A DNA stretch of 64,000 nucleotides from Opitutus terrae PB90-1 (GTDB taxonomy: Bacteria; Verrucomicrobiota; Verrucomicrobiia; Opitutales; Opitutaceae). This document shows positions 27,234-35,503 of this stretch, in pieces (the first letter of the stretch is position 1; every line of letters begins with the position of its first letter). The stretch spans positions 5,713,001 through 5,777,000 of the forward strand of contig NC_010571.1 in NCBI RefSeq assembly GCF_000019965.1, given 5' to 3'. The notes below the pieces were generated by a model that searched no databases, was not told where the DNA came from, and saw only the letters and a program-made list of their open reading frames with translations. The position numbers and the translations under genes are program-made.

Positions 27234-27656
27234 ATGAGTCCCCAAACTAGTGCGCGAGTGTTTTTCTGTGGCGGCGCGTTGCTGCTGGCTGGTTGCGCGG
27301 CGCTCCCGACGCAGTTTGGCGGAACGTGGCCGCTGCCGGTGGAGCGCCGGTCCTCGGCGGCGATCGATCTCGCCCGGCCGATCGTCAAACCGGCAGGCGG
27401 CGGATACCAGATCGAGGGCTATTTGACCCGCCAGTTTGGTGAAGCGACGATGGCGCATAGCCACGTGGACGTGCAGTTCCTCGGCGCAGACGGAAGCGTA
27501 TTGCGGGAGGACTTGGTAAACTTCGAGCCTCGTGAACTGCCAGCACCCGCACGGTTGCGGGCTCCGAGCGCGCGTTACCAATTGCAGGTGCCGGCAGCAC
27601 CTCCCGGCACGGCGAAGCTCCGGGTCGCGGCGCACGATCAGCCGCACACACGGTGA
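27234..27656 (+). CDS. Small lipoprotein, family D copy 2
   Basis: A 140-residue lipoprotein (LLAGC lipobox). The mature region has IEGYLTRQFGEATMAHSHVDVQFLG, LVNFEPRELP and PPGTAKLRVAAHDQPH, which line up with WVYRQYGALTTTETHIDVDFLD, VTHFVPRDL and PAGTATIHVRAHDGDH of the product at 23295-23705. It ends 61 bases before the P1B ATPase, so this family accompanies both divalent-metal exporters. Function unknown. Confidence 0.72.
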   Translation: MSPQTSARVFFCGGALLLAGCAALPTQFGGTWPLPVERRSSAAIDLARPIVKPAGGGYQIEGYLTRQFGEATMAHSHVDVQFLGADGSVLREDLVNFEPRELPAPARLRAPSARYQLQVPAAPPGTAKLRVAAHDQPHTR

Positions 27657-27717
27657 TCAGAGCAGGGATCTCGGCATCGCTCCGGTCTGCGAGAACCATC
27701 CGATTCGAGGAAACATC

Positions 27718-29739
27718 ATGAGCCACAGTCACAACTCTTCCCACGACGACGCCCCTTACTCCGGCGAGGCTGCACCGGATCGACACGAGTCGGACTGCGA
27801 AGGATGCGGGCACGGTGAGGGACACGATCACGAGGGAAATCGCGCCGAGTCGATCAGCTTGATTGTTTCCGGTGCGCTTGTCGGCGCGGGATTGGTTCTC
27901 CACTGGACCAAGATCTCGTCGCCCTCGTTCACGGCGGGCCTGTCGCTCGTCGCAATGGCTGCCGGCGGGTGGTTTCTGCTGCCCAAGGCTTGGCGCGCGG
28001 TCCAACGGCTGCGGCCGGACATCAACCTGCTCGTCGTGGTTGCAGCGATCGGTGCGTCGATCATCGGCGAGTGGCTCGAGGCCGCGACTGTTGTGTTTCT
28101 CTTCGGTGTCGCTGAATGGCTCGAAGGCTGGGCGGATCGCCGCGCTCGCCGCGCAGTCGAAGCGCTGCTAGAAATCGCACCGAAGAACGCCACCGTGCGC
28201 CGCGACGAGAAATTCGTCGAGGTGCCGGTCGAAGAGGTGCAGGTGGGAGAAGTCTTCGCGGTGAAATCGGGGATGAGCATTCCGCTCGATGGTGAAGTGA
28301 TGTCCGGGGAATCGGCGGTGAACCAAGCTCCGATCACTGGGGAATCGGTGCCGGTGGACAAGAAGCCCGGCGACACCGTCTTCGCCGGCACAATCAACGG
28401 CGAAGGTTCACTTGAAGTTCGCGTCACTAAACCGGCCGGCGACACTACCCTCGCGCGGATCATTCGGCTCGTGCAGGAAGCGCAGGAGCAAAAGGCGCCG
28501 ACGCAGCGTTTCGTGGATATTTTCGCGCGCTACTACACGCCGATTGTCACGCTCGGCGCGCTGCTGATTTTCCTGGTTCCGCCGCTGCTCTTCAATGGCG
28601 ACTGGTCGCAATGGCTTTATCGCGCTTGCGTGCTCCTCATCATCGCCTGCCCATGCGCGCTCGTGATTTCCACACCGGTGAGCATCGTTGCCGGGCTGAC
28701 GGCGCTCGCGCGACGCGGCGTGCTCGTGAAAGGCGGTGCGCATTTGGAATCGATCGCTCGCCTGCGCGCCCTCGCTGTCGACAAGACGGGCACGATCACG
28801 GAAGGTCGGCCGACGGTTCAGGAGGTGGAGACAGTTGGCGAGAATTCGGAAGAGGAAATATTGCGCATCGCGGCAGCGATCGACGCTCACTCCGCGCACC
28901 CACTGGCAAAGGCGGTGGTCGAGCATGCTCAACTGCGCGGGATCGCGTTTCCGCGCGCGCAGGACTACCAGAACCGCAGCGGACGCGGCGCCCAGGGGTT
29001 CATCGACGGCCACGCCTATTTTGTCGGCAATCACCGGTTCACCCACGAGCTGGGCGTTTGCTCGGACGACATCGAACGCCGGCTCGCTGCGATTGAAAGC
29101 CGCGGCCAATCCGTCGTCGTGGTCGGACACCGGCCGCATGATGACTGCGCTGGCAGCGTGCTAGGCATCCTCGCGGTCGGCGACACGGTGCGGGAAAATG
29201 CTGCGGAGGCGATCCGCTCCCTGCACGAAGCGGGTGTGCGAAAGGTCGTGATGTTGAGCGGCGACAATCAGCGCACGGCGGCTTTTATCTCCCAGCAGGT
29301 CGGAATCGACGAAGCCCGCGGCGACCTCCTGCCGGAGGAAAAAGTGGCGGCGGTGAAATCGCTCCGTGCCCAGCACGAGATCGTCGGCATGGTCGGCGAC
29401 GGGGTGAACGACGCACCCGCGATGGCGACGGCAACGGTCGGCATCGCGATGGGCGTGGCGGGCACCGACGCCGCGATCGAGACCGCCGACATTGCGTTGA
29501 TGAAAGACGACCTCGCGAAGATCGCCGAAACGGTCCGCCTCGGGCGGCGCACGCTGGCGATTATCCGCTTCAACATCGCGTTTTCTCTCGGACTCAAGCT
29601 CGTGTTCCTCGCGCTCACGCTCGCTGGGTTCGCGAGCCTGTGGCTGGCGATTCTCGCAGATACTGGCGCGACGTTGCTCGTCGTAGCGAATGCGCTGCGC
29701 CTGCTGAAGGTGCCGCCCGAGCGCGTCACTACGGAGTGA
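27718..29739 (+). CDS. zntA: P1B-type heavy-metal ATPase (Zn/Cd/Pb type, ZntA-like)
   Basis: A 673-residue cation pump starting at ATG 27718. The N-terminus is His/Cys-rich (SDCEGCGHGEGHDHEG) in place of a classical HMA domain. It then has about eight membrane segments, the phosphatase TGES, CPCALVIS in the sixth helix (the Zn/Cd/Pb signature), DKTGT (phosphorylated Asp near residue 355), HP, and GDGVNDAPA. It extrudes divalent soft metals using ATP. It is probably controlled with the adjacent Czc system. Confidence 0.92.
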   Translation: MSHSHNSSHDDAPYSGEAAPDRHESDCEGCGHGEGHDHEGNRAESISLIVSGALVGAGLVLHWTKISSPSFTAGLSLVAMAAGGWFLLPKAWRAVQRLRPDINLLVVVAAIGASIIGEWLEAATVVFLFGVAEWLEGWADRRARRAVEALLEIAPKNATVRRDEKFVEVPVEEVQVGEVFAVKSGMSIPLDGEVMSGESAVNQAPITGESVPVDKKPGDTVFAGTINGEGSLEVRVTKPAGDTTLARIIRLVQEAQEQKAPTQRFVDIFARYYTPIVTLGALLIFLVPPLLFNGDWSQWLYRACVLLIIACPCALVISTPVSIVAGLTALARRGVLVKGGAHLESIARLRALAVDKTGTITEGRPTVQEVETVGENSEEEILRIAAAIDAHSAHPLAKAVVEHAQLRGIAFPRAQDYQNRSGRGAQGFIDGHAYFVGNHRFTHELGVCSDDIERRLAAIESRGQSVVVVGHRPHDDCAGSVLGILAVGDTVRENAAEAIRSLHEAGVRKVVMLSGDNQRTAAFISQQVGIDEARGDLLPEEKVAAVKSLRAQHEIVGMVGDGVNDAPAMATATVGIAMGVAGTDAAIETADIALMKDDLAKIAETVRLGRRTLAIIRFNIAFSLGLKLVFLALTLAGFASLWLAILADTGATLLVVANALRLLKVPPERVTTE

Positions 29740-29741
29740 CG
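29724..29741. repeat. Inverted repeat at the 3' end of the P1B ATPase gene
   Basis: CGTCACT at 29724-29730 and AGTGACG at 29735-29741 form a perfect 7-bp stem with an ACGG loop that includes the stop codon. It could protect the 3' end of the message or pause transcription. Confidence 0.4.
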
Positions 29742-30087
29742 AACGTCGGGAAACAGGCGGAGGGTAAATCCCGGGTCCGTAACCGGCAGTCGAATCCGAA
29801 TAACCATGAGCGGAACGGTCGTGTCCGACGGGAGGACTCGCCGGCAGGTGCTCCCGAAGAGGACCGTAACGAGCGCCGAAAGGAAAACGAAGACCACAGG
29901 CGCCCAGATTCCGAGGCCAGCCGGCTTCCTTGATGGTTACGGGATCGATCTGCGGTTGGGTCACTGCGAAGGCGACAATGCCAAGAGTAGAGTAAACAGG
30001 GAGGCGACGATCAGACGCGGTGAAATCGAAGTCTGATGTGGCGCGTGCTTCATGTGCTTGACTCAATGGGATGGGTCGAACAATCAC
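29740..30087. other. Gene-poor stretch, possible minus-strand remnant
   Basis: About 350 bases with no convincing gene. On the minus strand one frame reads a signal-like start from 30053 (MKHAPHQTSISPRLIVASLF) that stops after 30 residues; another frame then has a hydrophobic run (GLGIWAPVVFVFLSALVTVL) with no start codon. This may be a decayed small membrane protein, but no homology is recognised. Confidence 0.3.
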
Positions 30088-30103
30088 TCAATTATTCCAT
30101 TGA
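30088..30103. promoter_or_regulatory. Candidate operator at the ArsR-rhodanese gene
   Basis: TCAAT and ATTGA form a dyad with a six-base centre (30088-30103) directly before the ATG at 30104. A further CTCAATGGG sits at 30062. AT-rich dyads of this kind are typical of ArsR-family operators, so the regulator may repress its own operon. Confidence 0.4.
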
Positions 30104-30805
30104 ATGATGCGCGAACTGCTCAGTGAAAGAGTGATTGAGAAACCGAAATCTGTGATTTTTGGGCAGTTCGCCCTCATCGCGAAGGCATTTGCGCATCCGT
30201 TGCGCTTGCAATTGCTGGAGCAACTGGCGCAGGGAGAACGCACCGTCGAAACGCTCGCCGACCGGACGGGTGCTTCGATTGCCAACGCATCGCAGCACTT
30301 GCGGCAGATGAGAGCGGCCGGTCTTCTCGGGTCCCGCCGCGAGGCGAAGTTCGTGTATTATCGTTTGGCGAGCGACGTGGTGATCGAGATCCTCTCGGGA
30401 TTGCGCCGCATCGGCGAAGGGCAGCTTGCCGAGGTCGACCGCGTGGTGAACGGATACTTTAATCGCCGCGACAGCCTCGAACCCGTGACGCGCGCCGAGC
30501 TGGTGAATCGGGCCAAGAGCGATCTCGTGACCGTGCTCGATGTTCGGCCCGCCGATGAATTCGCGCTCGGTCATGTGCCCGGAGCGTTGAACATCCCCTT
30601 TCGCGACCTCGAAGCTCGGCTGGCGGAACTCGATCCGAAGCAGGAAATCGTCGCCTACTGCCGCGGCCCATACTGCGTGCTCTCGTTCGAAGCGGTGGCG
30701 GCGCTGCGGGCGCGAGGGTTCAACATTCGGCGGCTCGAAGACGGCTATCCCGAGTGGCGCGCGGCCGGACTGCCGGTCGAGACAACCAGCGAGGTGGCCC
30801 GATGA
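30104..30805 (+). CDS. ArsR-family winged-helix regulator fused to a rhodanese domain
   Basis: A 233-residue fusion. Residues about 20-105 form an ArsR-type HTH (AFAHPLRLQLLEQLAQGERTVETL, then ASIANASQHLRQMRAAGLL and VYYRL). Residues about 130-225 form a rhodanese domain with LDVRPADEFALGHVPGALNIP and the active-site loop AYCRGPYCVLS, whose first Cys is the likely persulfide carrier. Such fusions sense sulfur or persulfide species or metals. It heads an operon with four-base overlaps. Confidence 0.88.
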   Translation: MMRELLSERVIEKPKSVIFGQFALIAKAFAHPLRLQLLEQLAQGERTVETLADRTGASIANASQHLRQMRAAGLLGSRREAKFVYYRLASDVVIEILSGLRRIGEGQLAEVDRVVNGYFNRRDSLEPVTRAELVNRAKSDLVTVLDVRPADEFALGHVPGALNIPFRDLEARLAELDPKQEIVAYCRGPYCVLSFEAVAALRARGFNIRRLEDGYPEWRAAGLPVETTSEVAR

Positions 30806-31626
30806 GTTTGCTTCGCGACGCCAAGACGTTTGCCGAACCGTCGGTGTTTACTCCGAACGCCTTGTTGAGGGAGGCGCGCCGACAAAAACGATTGCCCGAC
30901 GCGCCCGTCCCGGCTGTTTGCCTGCTCGATCCGGACGGCGACATCGCTCGAATGCTCCGCGCGTCAGGGCGCGCCACCATCCATGAAGCGTGGCCCTGCT
31001 ATCACACCGAGATGTTGCGATTCTCGCTGGATGGCATCGCCGTGGGACTGGTGCCTTGCGCCGTGGGCGCGTCGTTCGCGGTGTTGATCGCCGAGCAACT
31101 CTTCGCGGCGGGATGCGAGTTGTTGATCAGCGTCACGTCTGCGGGTCAGCTCAGCGATCAGTTCGGCTCTCCGCCCTATTTCGTGCTGATCCAGTCGGCG
31201 TGGCGCGATGAAGGCACCAGCCATCACTACGTGCCACCAGCCGAGGTCTCCGGGATGGAACCCTCTCTGCTGCGACTCATGGAGCGGACGTTTTCCAGCG
31301 GGCAGAGCCGTGTTCATCCTGGTTCGGTCTGGACGACAGACGCACCTTACCGCGAGACGGCATCAGCCATCGCGCACTTTCGTGCTCGTGGTGCGGTCGC
31401 GGTCGAGATGGAGGCGGCGGCGCTCTATGCGTTTGCCGAGGCGCGACGCAAGCCGGTCGTGTGCTTCGCCCATGTCACGAACCAGATGGCCGCGCGCGAT
31501 GGTGATTTCGAAAAAGGTGATGCCAACGGAGCGCACGATGCGCTCGAAGTCGTGCGCGTCGCAATGGGAGCGTGGCTGCGGGAAGTCCACTCGCCGCGCG
31601 CTTCAACTTCTGATCCCTCCTTATGA
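30802..31626 (+). CDS. Nucleoside phosphorylase (uridine/purine phosphorylase-like)
   Basis: A 274-residue protein starting at ATG 30802, overlapping the previous stop. It has the PNP/UDP-phosphorylase pattern: VGLVPCAVGASFAVLIAEQLFAAG, LLISVTSAGQL, and AVEMEAAALYAFAEARRKPVVCFAHVTNQ, where the EMEAAA motif binds ribose. It should cleave a nucleoside with phosphate, but the substrate is not clear. Its place between an ArsR-rhodanese and a DsrE gene is unusual. Confidence 0.82.
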   Translation: MSLLRDAKTFAEPSVFTPNALLREARRQKRLPDAPVPAVCLLDPDGDIARMLRASGRATIHEAWPCYHTEMLRFSLDGIAVGLVPCAVGASFAVLIAEQLFAAGCELLISVTSAGQLSDQFGSPPYFVLIQSAWRDEGTSHHYVPPAEVSGMEPSLLRLMERTFSSGQSRVHPGSVWTTDAPYRETASAIAHFRARGAVAVEMEAAALYAFAEARRKPVVCFAHVTNQMAARDGDFEKGDANGAHDALEVVRVAMGAWLREVHSPRASTSDPSL

Positions 31627-31943
31627 AACTCGGCATCATCCTATCGCAGACCGAACCTGAGACGGTGTTCAACGCGCTCCGCCTCGCCAACTACGCGCTC
31701 AAGCAGGGCGACTCGGTCAAAATATTCTTGATGGGGAAAGGCGTCGCACTCGACCAGATCGATGACGCTCGTTTCGCGGTGCGCGAGCAGGCTCAAGCTG
31801 TGCTCGCAGCCGGGGGCCAATTTCTCGCCTGCGGCACGTGCCTGAAACTGCGAGCATCTGAGGGCTCGGAAATTTGCCCGCTCTCGACTCTGAAGGATCT
31901 CTACGAAGTCGTCCGCGATTCCGACCGCGTGCTGTCATTTTGA
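31623..31943 (+). CDS. DsrE-like sulfur-relay family protein
   Basis: A 106-residue DsrE/DsrF-like protein (MKLGIILSQTEPETVFNALRLANYAL, VKIFLMGKGVAL). The Cys pair in FLACGTCLKLR is at the site where such proteins carry sulfur. It overlaps the phosphorylase stop by four bases. With the rhodanese regulator, it suggests persulfide or thiol chemistry in this operon. Confidence 0.82.
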   Translation: MKLGIILSQTEPETVFNALRLANYALKQGDSVKIFLMGKGVALDQIDDARFAVREQAQAVLAAGGQFLACGTCLKLRASEGSEICPLSTLKDLYEVVRDSDRVLSF

Positions 31944-32006
31944 GTCTTCAATCACGCATCGGCATTTTATCGTGGTGGAAGTCAACCAAACGGGACGCGA
32001 ACGGAC

Positions 32007-32570
32007 ATGAAAGTGCGCGATAGCGGAATGCCGGACCAATCCTTCTGGGAGAGTCTTTTCGATATACCAGCGATATTGGATGGCCTCCAAGTGGACGACA
32101 GCATCGGCGATGCCGCCGAAGTCGGCTGCGGTTACGGCACGTTTACCCTTCCCGTCGCCGCGCGGATTCGCGGCACATTGCACGCCTTCGATATCGAAGC
32201 GGCGATGATCGAAACCACCCAGGCCCGTGTTGTAGGCAGCAAAGCAGACAACGTGCGCCTGCGCCTTTGCGATGTGCTGGTCGACGGGTTTGGTCTCCCG
32301 ACGCAAAGCATGGACGCGGTTTTTCTCTTCAATATCCTTCACGCTGAGAATCCCACCGCGCTGCTCGCCGCGAGCGCCAGACTCCTTCGGCCGGGTGGAC
32401 GCGTCCTCGCGATTCACTGGCGCTCCGACATAGCGACGCCTCGCGGTCCGGATTTATCGATCCGTCCGCGTCCGACGCAGATCGCGGCTTGGGCGCAAGA
32501 CGTCGGACTCACACCGGAACCGAGTCGGTTGCTGCCTCCGTGGCATTTCGGGCTGGTGCTTCGCCGGTAG
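32007..32570 (+). CDS. Class I SAM-dependent methyltransferase
   Basis: A 187-residue methyltransferase with motif I AEVGCGYGTF, an acidic residue at the end of the next strand (AFDIEAAM), LCDVLVDGFGL and a LLRPGGRVLAIHW motif. The substrate is unknown. It follows the DsrE gene by 63 bases, so it may act in the same sulfur- or metalloid-linked pathway, but ArsM-specific cysteines are not evident. Confidence 0.82.
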   Translation: MKVRDSGMPDQSFWESLFDIPAILDGLQVDDSIGDAAEVGCGYGTFTLPVAARIRGTLHAFDIEAAMIETTQARVVGSKADNVRLRLCDVLVDGFGLPTQSMDAVFLFNILHAENPTALLAASARLLRPGGRVLAIHWRSDIATPRGPDLSIRPRPTQIAAWAQDVGLTPEPSRLLPPWHFGLVLRR

Positions 32571-32619
32571 ATCGCGCCGCCAACGATGACCCGCGGATGG
32601 TTGCGTCACGAATACGCCG

Positions 32620-33012
32620 TCACGATGATTCTTGCGACGTGCGCCAGCGCCAGGAACCCAATTCGTGCCACGATTCGACGAGCAGCCACTCTAACCACTC
32701 TTCGCGACTGTGTTCTTCCTGCAACGGGCTCATCTCGTCGAGCCAACCGGAGAACCACATCGCCCAAATCCACCGGTCATGCGCGTAGAGCGTCGCTTCG
32801 GGGTCCATGCTCGGCCAGTGCCCGTGTTCGGCGAAATGAAGACAGGCCTGGTTGATTGCCGTGCGCGCCGGATACTCACCCGCCAAGCGTCGAGCACGGC
32901 GCTCTGTCGCCGGCTCGGTGGCTTGATGGAGACTCTCGATGCGCGCCGTCTCTCCCGGTCTCATCTTCTCGTTTTCCCGCTCGAGAAAGTCGCGCAGTTC
33001 CTTCCACGTCAT
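32620..33012 (-). CDS. Hypothetical protein of a plasmid/ICE-type cluster
   Basis: A 130-residue soluble protein, rich in Trp and charged residues (MTWKELRDFLERENEKMRPGE...WIWAMWFSGWLDEMSPLQEEHSREEWLEWLLVE). ATG at 33012 is chosen, and a longer start at 33048 is possible. The last gene of the minus-strand cluster with DUF6573 and DUF932. No function is recognised. Confidence 0.55.
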   Translation of the reverse strand: MTWKELRDFLERENEKMRPGETARIESLHQATEPATERRARRLAGEYPARTAINQACLHFAEHGHWPSMDPEATLYAHDRWIWAMWFSGWLDEMSPLQEEHSREEWLEWLLVESWHELGSWRWRTSQESS

Positions 33013-33061
33013 GGCAAACACCGCAACACGCCGTGGCATCGGGGACAAGTTGATCCATCGT

Positions 33062-33101
33062 AGAAAACGCAGGCGCGCCGGTCGATGCCGCCGCGCCTGC
33101 G
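33062..33101 (-). terminator. Intrinsic terminator for the minus-strand DUF cluster
   Basis: On the minus strand a perfect 10-bp stem (CGCAGGCGCG with CGCGCCTGCG, 33068-33101, loop 14 bases) is followed by TTTTCTA. It lies just after the stop of the DUF6573 gene at 33110, so transcription of that operon probably ends here. Confidence 0.6.
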
Positions 33102-33109
33102 GGTCTCCT

Positions 33110-33496
33110 TCAGTCCTCCTCCGACAGCATTATCGTTGCGCAGGGCTCGCCGTAGTCGCCGCCGTGGAAGAGAATTCTCAACTCGTGCCAACGCAGGTGT
33201 GCCGAGTCGCGAATACCGACCTCAAACGTGTGACCGCCGGGGAGCGTTCGCACGGGACAGATGCGCGACATCCAGAGAATGTCGTGCCAAATGCCGGCAA
33301 ATTCGCTGACCTCGCCTGACTCGACGCTTTGCTCGATGAGCACGAATACTGCGCTCGTCATCGCGAGGTGATGATCCGGGAAATGTTCGCGCGAGATGCT
33401 GGCCAAGTCCCCTTGTGTCGCGTCGATGAGCAGCCCATCCGCCAGTGTCGTCCGGCGAGAGGAGTGAAGAGTCACCGCCGTGGAGAGGTCAGACAT
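33110..33496 (-). CDS. DUF6573-like protein of plasmids/ICEs
   Basis: A 128-residue protein. The TTLADGLLIDATQ segment, MTSAVFVLIEQSVE and a C-terminal VGIRDSAHLRWHELRILFHGGDYGEPCATIML resemble the DUF6573 group that lies beside DUF932 genes on mobile elements. The start overlaps the end of the previous minus-strand gene by eight bases. The role is unknown. Confidence 0.65.
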   Translation of the reverse strand: MSDLSTAVTLHSSRRTTLADGLLIDATQGDLASISREHFPDHHLAMTSAVFVLIEQSVESGEVSEFAGIWHDILWMSRICPVRTLPGGHTFEVGIRDSAHLRWHELRILFHGGDYGEPCATIMLSEED

Positions 33497-33719
33497 GGTG
33501 TCCTCCTTTCCTCTCTTTGCCCGCTAGTTTGACCTGCCGGAATACGGCGGCGCGAAATGCCGCGGCGATGGGCAAATACCACTCTTGCCGCCGCCGTTCA
33601 CACCGGAAGATCAAGGTGTCGCCGGGAAAGAGCGTGACGACGATGCGCTCGGGCTTGGGCCGGAGCACAGGATAGGCGTCGCGGGTGCGGCGCCGGACGG
33701 GATGATTCAAATTGGTCAT
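33489..33719 (-). CDS. Small hypothetical protein in the DUF932 cluster
   Basis: A 76-residue basic protein starting at ATG 33719 (MTNLNHPVRRRTRDAYPVL...RIVVTLFPGDTLIFRCERRRQEWYL). Its stop overlaps the next gene. The frame is open upstream to 33965, but that part lies in the DUF932 gene and is probably not used. Function unknown. Confidence 0.5.
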   Translation of the reverse strand: MTNLNHPVRRRTRDAYPVLRPKPERIVVTLFPGDTLIFRCERRRQEWYLPIAAAFRAAVFRQVKLAGKERKGGHHV

Positions 33720-33729
33720 GGGAAGAGGT

Positions 33730-33755
33730 GGGAGCGGCGGCGCACCGCCGCTCCC
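33730..33755. repeat. Strong inverted repeat between DUF932 and the next gene
   Basis: GGGAGCGGCGG at 33730-33740 pairs perfectly with CCGCCGCTCCC at 33745-33755 over a CGCA loop. Eleven GC-rich pairs make a very stable hairpin just before the ATG at 33719 on the minus strand, with no U-tract. It may be an attenuator or an RNA processing signal. Confidence 0.5.
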
Positions 33756-33766
33756 GTGCAGGGTTT

Positions 33767-34633
33767 TCAGTTGCGCGAGAATTCTTCCGCGAGGTTCCAC
33801 AGCGCCTTGTTCAAGCGTTGTCCTTCGGTCAGCCCGCCGACCGGCCGGGTCGTATTGCGCAGGTAGTGAGTCGGAAACACCGCCCCCTCGGCTGCCGGAA
33901 TGTGACCCGCATAGCGGAGACCGCCGCGACACAACCGTTCCTGCACGACGTTGAACGTCGTCCAAAGATCGGTGGCTTGATCACCGTAGCGAGCAGGCGC
34001 GAGCAACTGGTCTGGTCGAAGCAACCGCGTGACTGGTTGCGCGCTGTCCCACCGCAGCGCCATCGCGCGCGCCGCGAAAGAGTGGCGTGCGAGCGGGGTT
34101 AACGCCACGGCCTGCCAACGCGCGATCACTTCCATCACCCGCGGGGTATTCTCGGCCACGGCCTGCGCTGCCGCCGCGAACTTCTCTGCGGAAACGTCGA
34201 CGTGCCGAATCGCGACATGCGCGAAATCCGCATCCGCGACAGTGAGCCCGTTGCGGCAAACGAGCCGGTAAAGTCCGGCATCGATGCGATAGGCGCGCGT
34301 GCCGTCGTGCGCGTTCTGCAAGATCAGCTCGGGCCGGACATCGCCGATGGCGAACGAGGCGTTTTCCAAATCCGCCCGACGCGCGAACCGGAGTTCGTGC
34401 ATCTGAAACCCCTGCCGATTCTCCAGCCGCACGCGCTGCTGGTTCGCCTTCACCGGTTCCCAACCTTCGCCACGAAGCAGGTCAACGACCTGCGCCGTAG
34501 AAACGAACGTGTAGCGGGAAGAAACACCGGGCCGGGCCTGCTCGGCAAAAACCGAGGGGGCGACGCGGCGGAGATCGTCGAGGGACAACGCGCGGAAGAC
34601 GCGGGAGGACGGAGCCGTTTCAATCGTGGTCAT
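33767..34633 (-). CDS. DUF932 domain protein
   Basis: A 288-residue protein of the DUF932 family found on phages, plasmids and ICEs (SSRYTFVSTAQVVDLLRGEGWEPVKANQQRVR, FQMHELRFARR, VRPELILQNAHDGTRAYRIDAGLYRLVCRNGLTVAD, TTFNVVQERLCRGGLRY). The start is taken at ATG 34633. It supports a mobile-element origin for this part of the window. The biochemical role is not known. Confidence 0.8.
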   Translation of the reverse strand: MTTIETAPSSRVFRALSLDDLRRVAPSVFAEQARPGVSSRYTFVSTAQVVDLLRGEGWEPVKANQQRVRLENRQGFQMHELRFARRADLENASFAIGDVRPELILQNAHDGTRAYRIDAGLYRLVCRNGLTVADADFAHVAIRHVDVSAEKFAAAAQAVAENTPRVMEVIARWQAVALTPLARHSFAARAMALRWDSAQPVTRLLRPDQLLAPARYGDQATDLWTTFNVVQERLCRGGLRYAGHIPAAEGAVFPTHYLRNTTRPVGGLTEGQRLNKALWNLAEEFSRN

Positions 34634-34734
34634 GACTTTCTGCTTTCTCTTGCGCCCCAACGAGGGCGCGAGTGCAGCGGGCCGCGCTGCGCGGACCCCA
34701 TCCGAGCCGAACCGTTAAATCGGCCGCCCCGGAG

Positions 34735-34760
34735 GGATGCCGACGATCAGCGCCGAGGGT
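34735..34760 (+). repeat. Direct repeat copy 1 flanking the SIR2-HNH module
   Basis: A 26-base segment that begins GGATGC and ends AGCGCCGAGGGT. It matches 39791-39816 at 24 of 26 bases (differences at positions 7 and 12) in the same orientation. Less exact similarity continues upstream (GAACC plus GTT). The two copies bracket the SIR2 and HNH genes. Confidence 0.55.
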
Positions 34761-35266
34761 CAAGGTGGAGGCCGGGCTCGGACGGCACGACCTTGAGGCG
34801 CGGACGGACCGAGGCGCTCGCGCCGCAGAGCCGCCAGCCGGACCCCGCGCGCTATCATGAGGCAACCCACAGGGGACAGGCTTCGCTGACTACCAAAGCG
34901 CGAGCGGCGCAACGAGAGCGAGCGACCAAGAGCCTCGCGGCGACTGAGCGTCAAAACTATCGAACGGGCGCAGCCGGCGCGGAGGACGCGACGTGGAGCG
35001 GAGCGACCGCAAGGGAGCGCAGGGGGAGTCGGCGCAGGTTGGAGCGCGGTAAGCCGCCGGTGTCGCGTCCGCAGCTTGCGCAGGAAAGCGATCCCGACGA
35101 ATGGTCGCGCTCGGGCGACGAATCGGCGGAGGCGGCGTGAGCGCAAAGGCCGCAGCCGTCTCCAACCGCAGCGAACGGCGGTCGCGGAGCGAAACCGAAG
35201 CGCCGCAGCGGCGGTTGCGGCCGTTCGTTCTCGAAAAATTCCGGCGCAAGCCGGCGTCGGGGCGTT

Positions 35267-35283
35267 GCGGGGCGGAGCCCCGC
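35267..35283. repeat. GC-rich inverted repeat
   Basis: GCGGGGC (35267-35273) and GCCCCGC (35277-35283) pair perfectly over a GGA loop. It lies in the gene-poor stretch downstream of the minus-strand HNH gene. Confidence 0.4.
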
Positions 35284-35316
35284 TAGAATGGGGAGGGCGA
35301 GACGCAGACTCGCCCG

Positions 35317-35336
35317 CGGGGAAAGGCTTTTCCCCG
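35317..35336. repeat. Inverted repeat downstream of the HNH gene
   Basis: CGGGGAAA (35317-35324) pairs with TTTCCCCG (35329-35336) over a four-base GGCT loop. On the minus strand it follows the HNH stop codon by about 170 bases, so it may be part of that operon's 3' end. Confidence 0.4.
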
Positions 35337-35503
35337 GACGCACCTCGGGATTTTGCGAAACATAAATCGCCTCTACCAAGTCTTTCCAGTGACAAGCGCA
35401 GGTGCGGTCTTGGCCGGGGTTGAGATAAATAATCCCGACCTCCAGCAATCGTCGCACAATTTCGACGAACTCGCGTGCCCATAGATTTCGAAGAGGGCGT
35501 TGC

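Larger units (their letters stand above)
34634..35503. other. Long stretch without a convincing gene, rich in hairpins and low-complexity GC
   Basis: About 870 bases in which all long reading frames are Arg-rich and overlap each other in several frames, so coding is doubtful. It holds one copy of a 26-bp direct repeat (34735-34760) and hairpins at 35267-35283 and 35317-35336. It could be a regulatory or recombination region, or decayed sequence between two minus-strand operons. Confidence 0.4.

Noticed and set aside
29268-29897. Minus-strand reading frame of 209 residues with a hydrophobic start
   Set aside because: Most of it is antisense to the P1B ATPase, and only the first 60 residues lie outside. 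No homology or ribosome-binding site is seen.
34202-35140. Plus-strand 312-residue frame across the DUF932 gene and the gene-poor stretch
   Set aside because: The first half is antisense to DUF932, the rest is Arg/Ala-rich with no domain, typical of chance open frames in GC-rich DNA.
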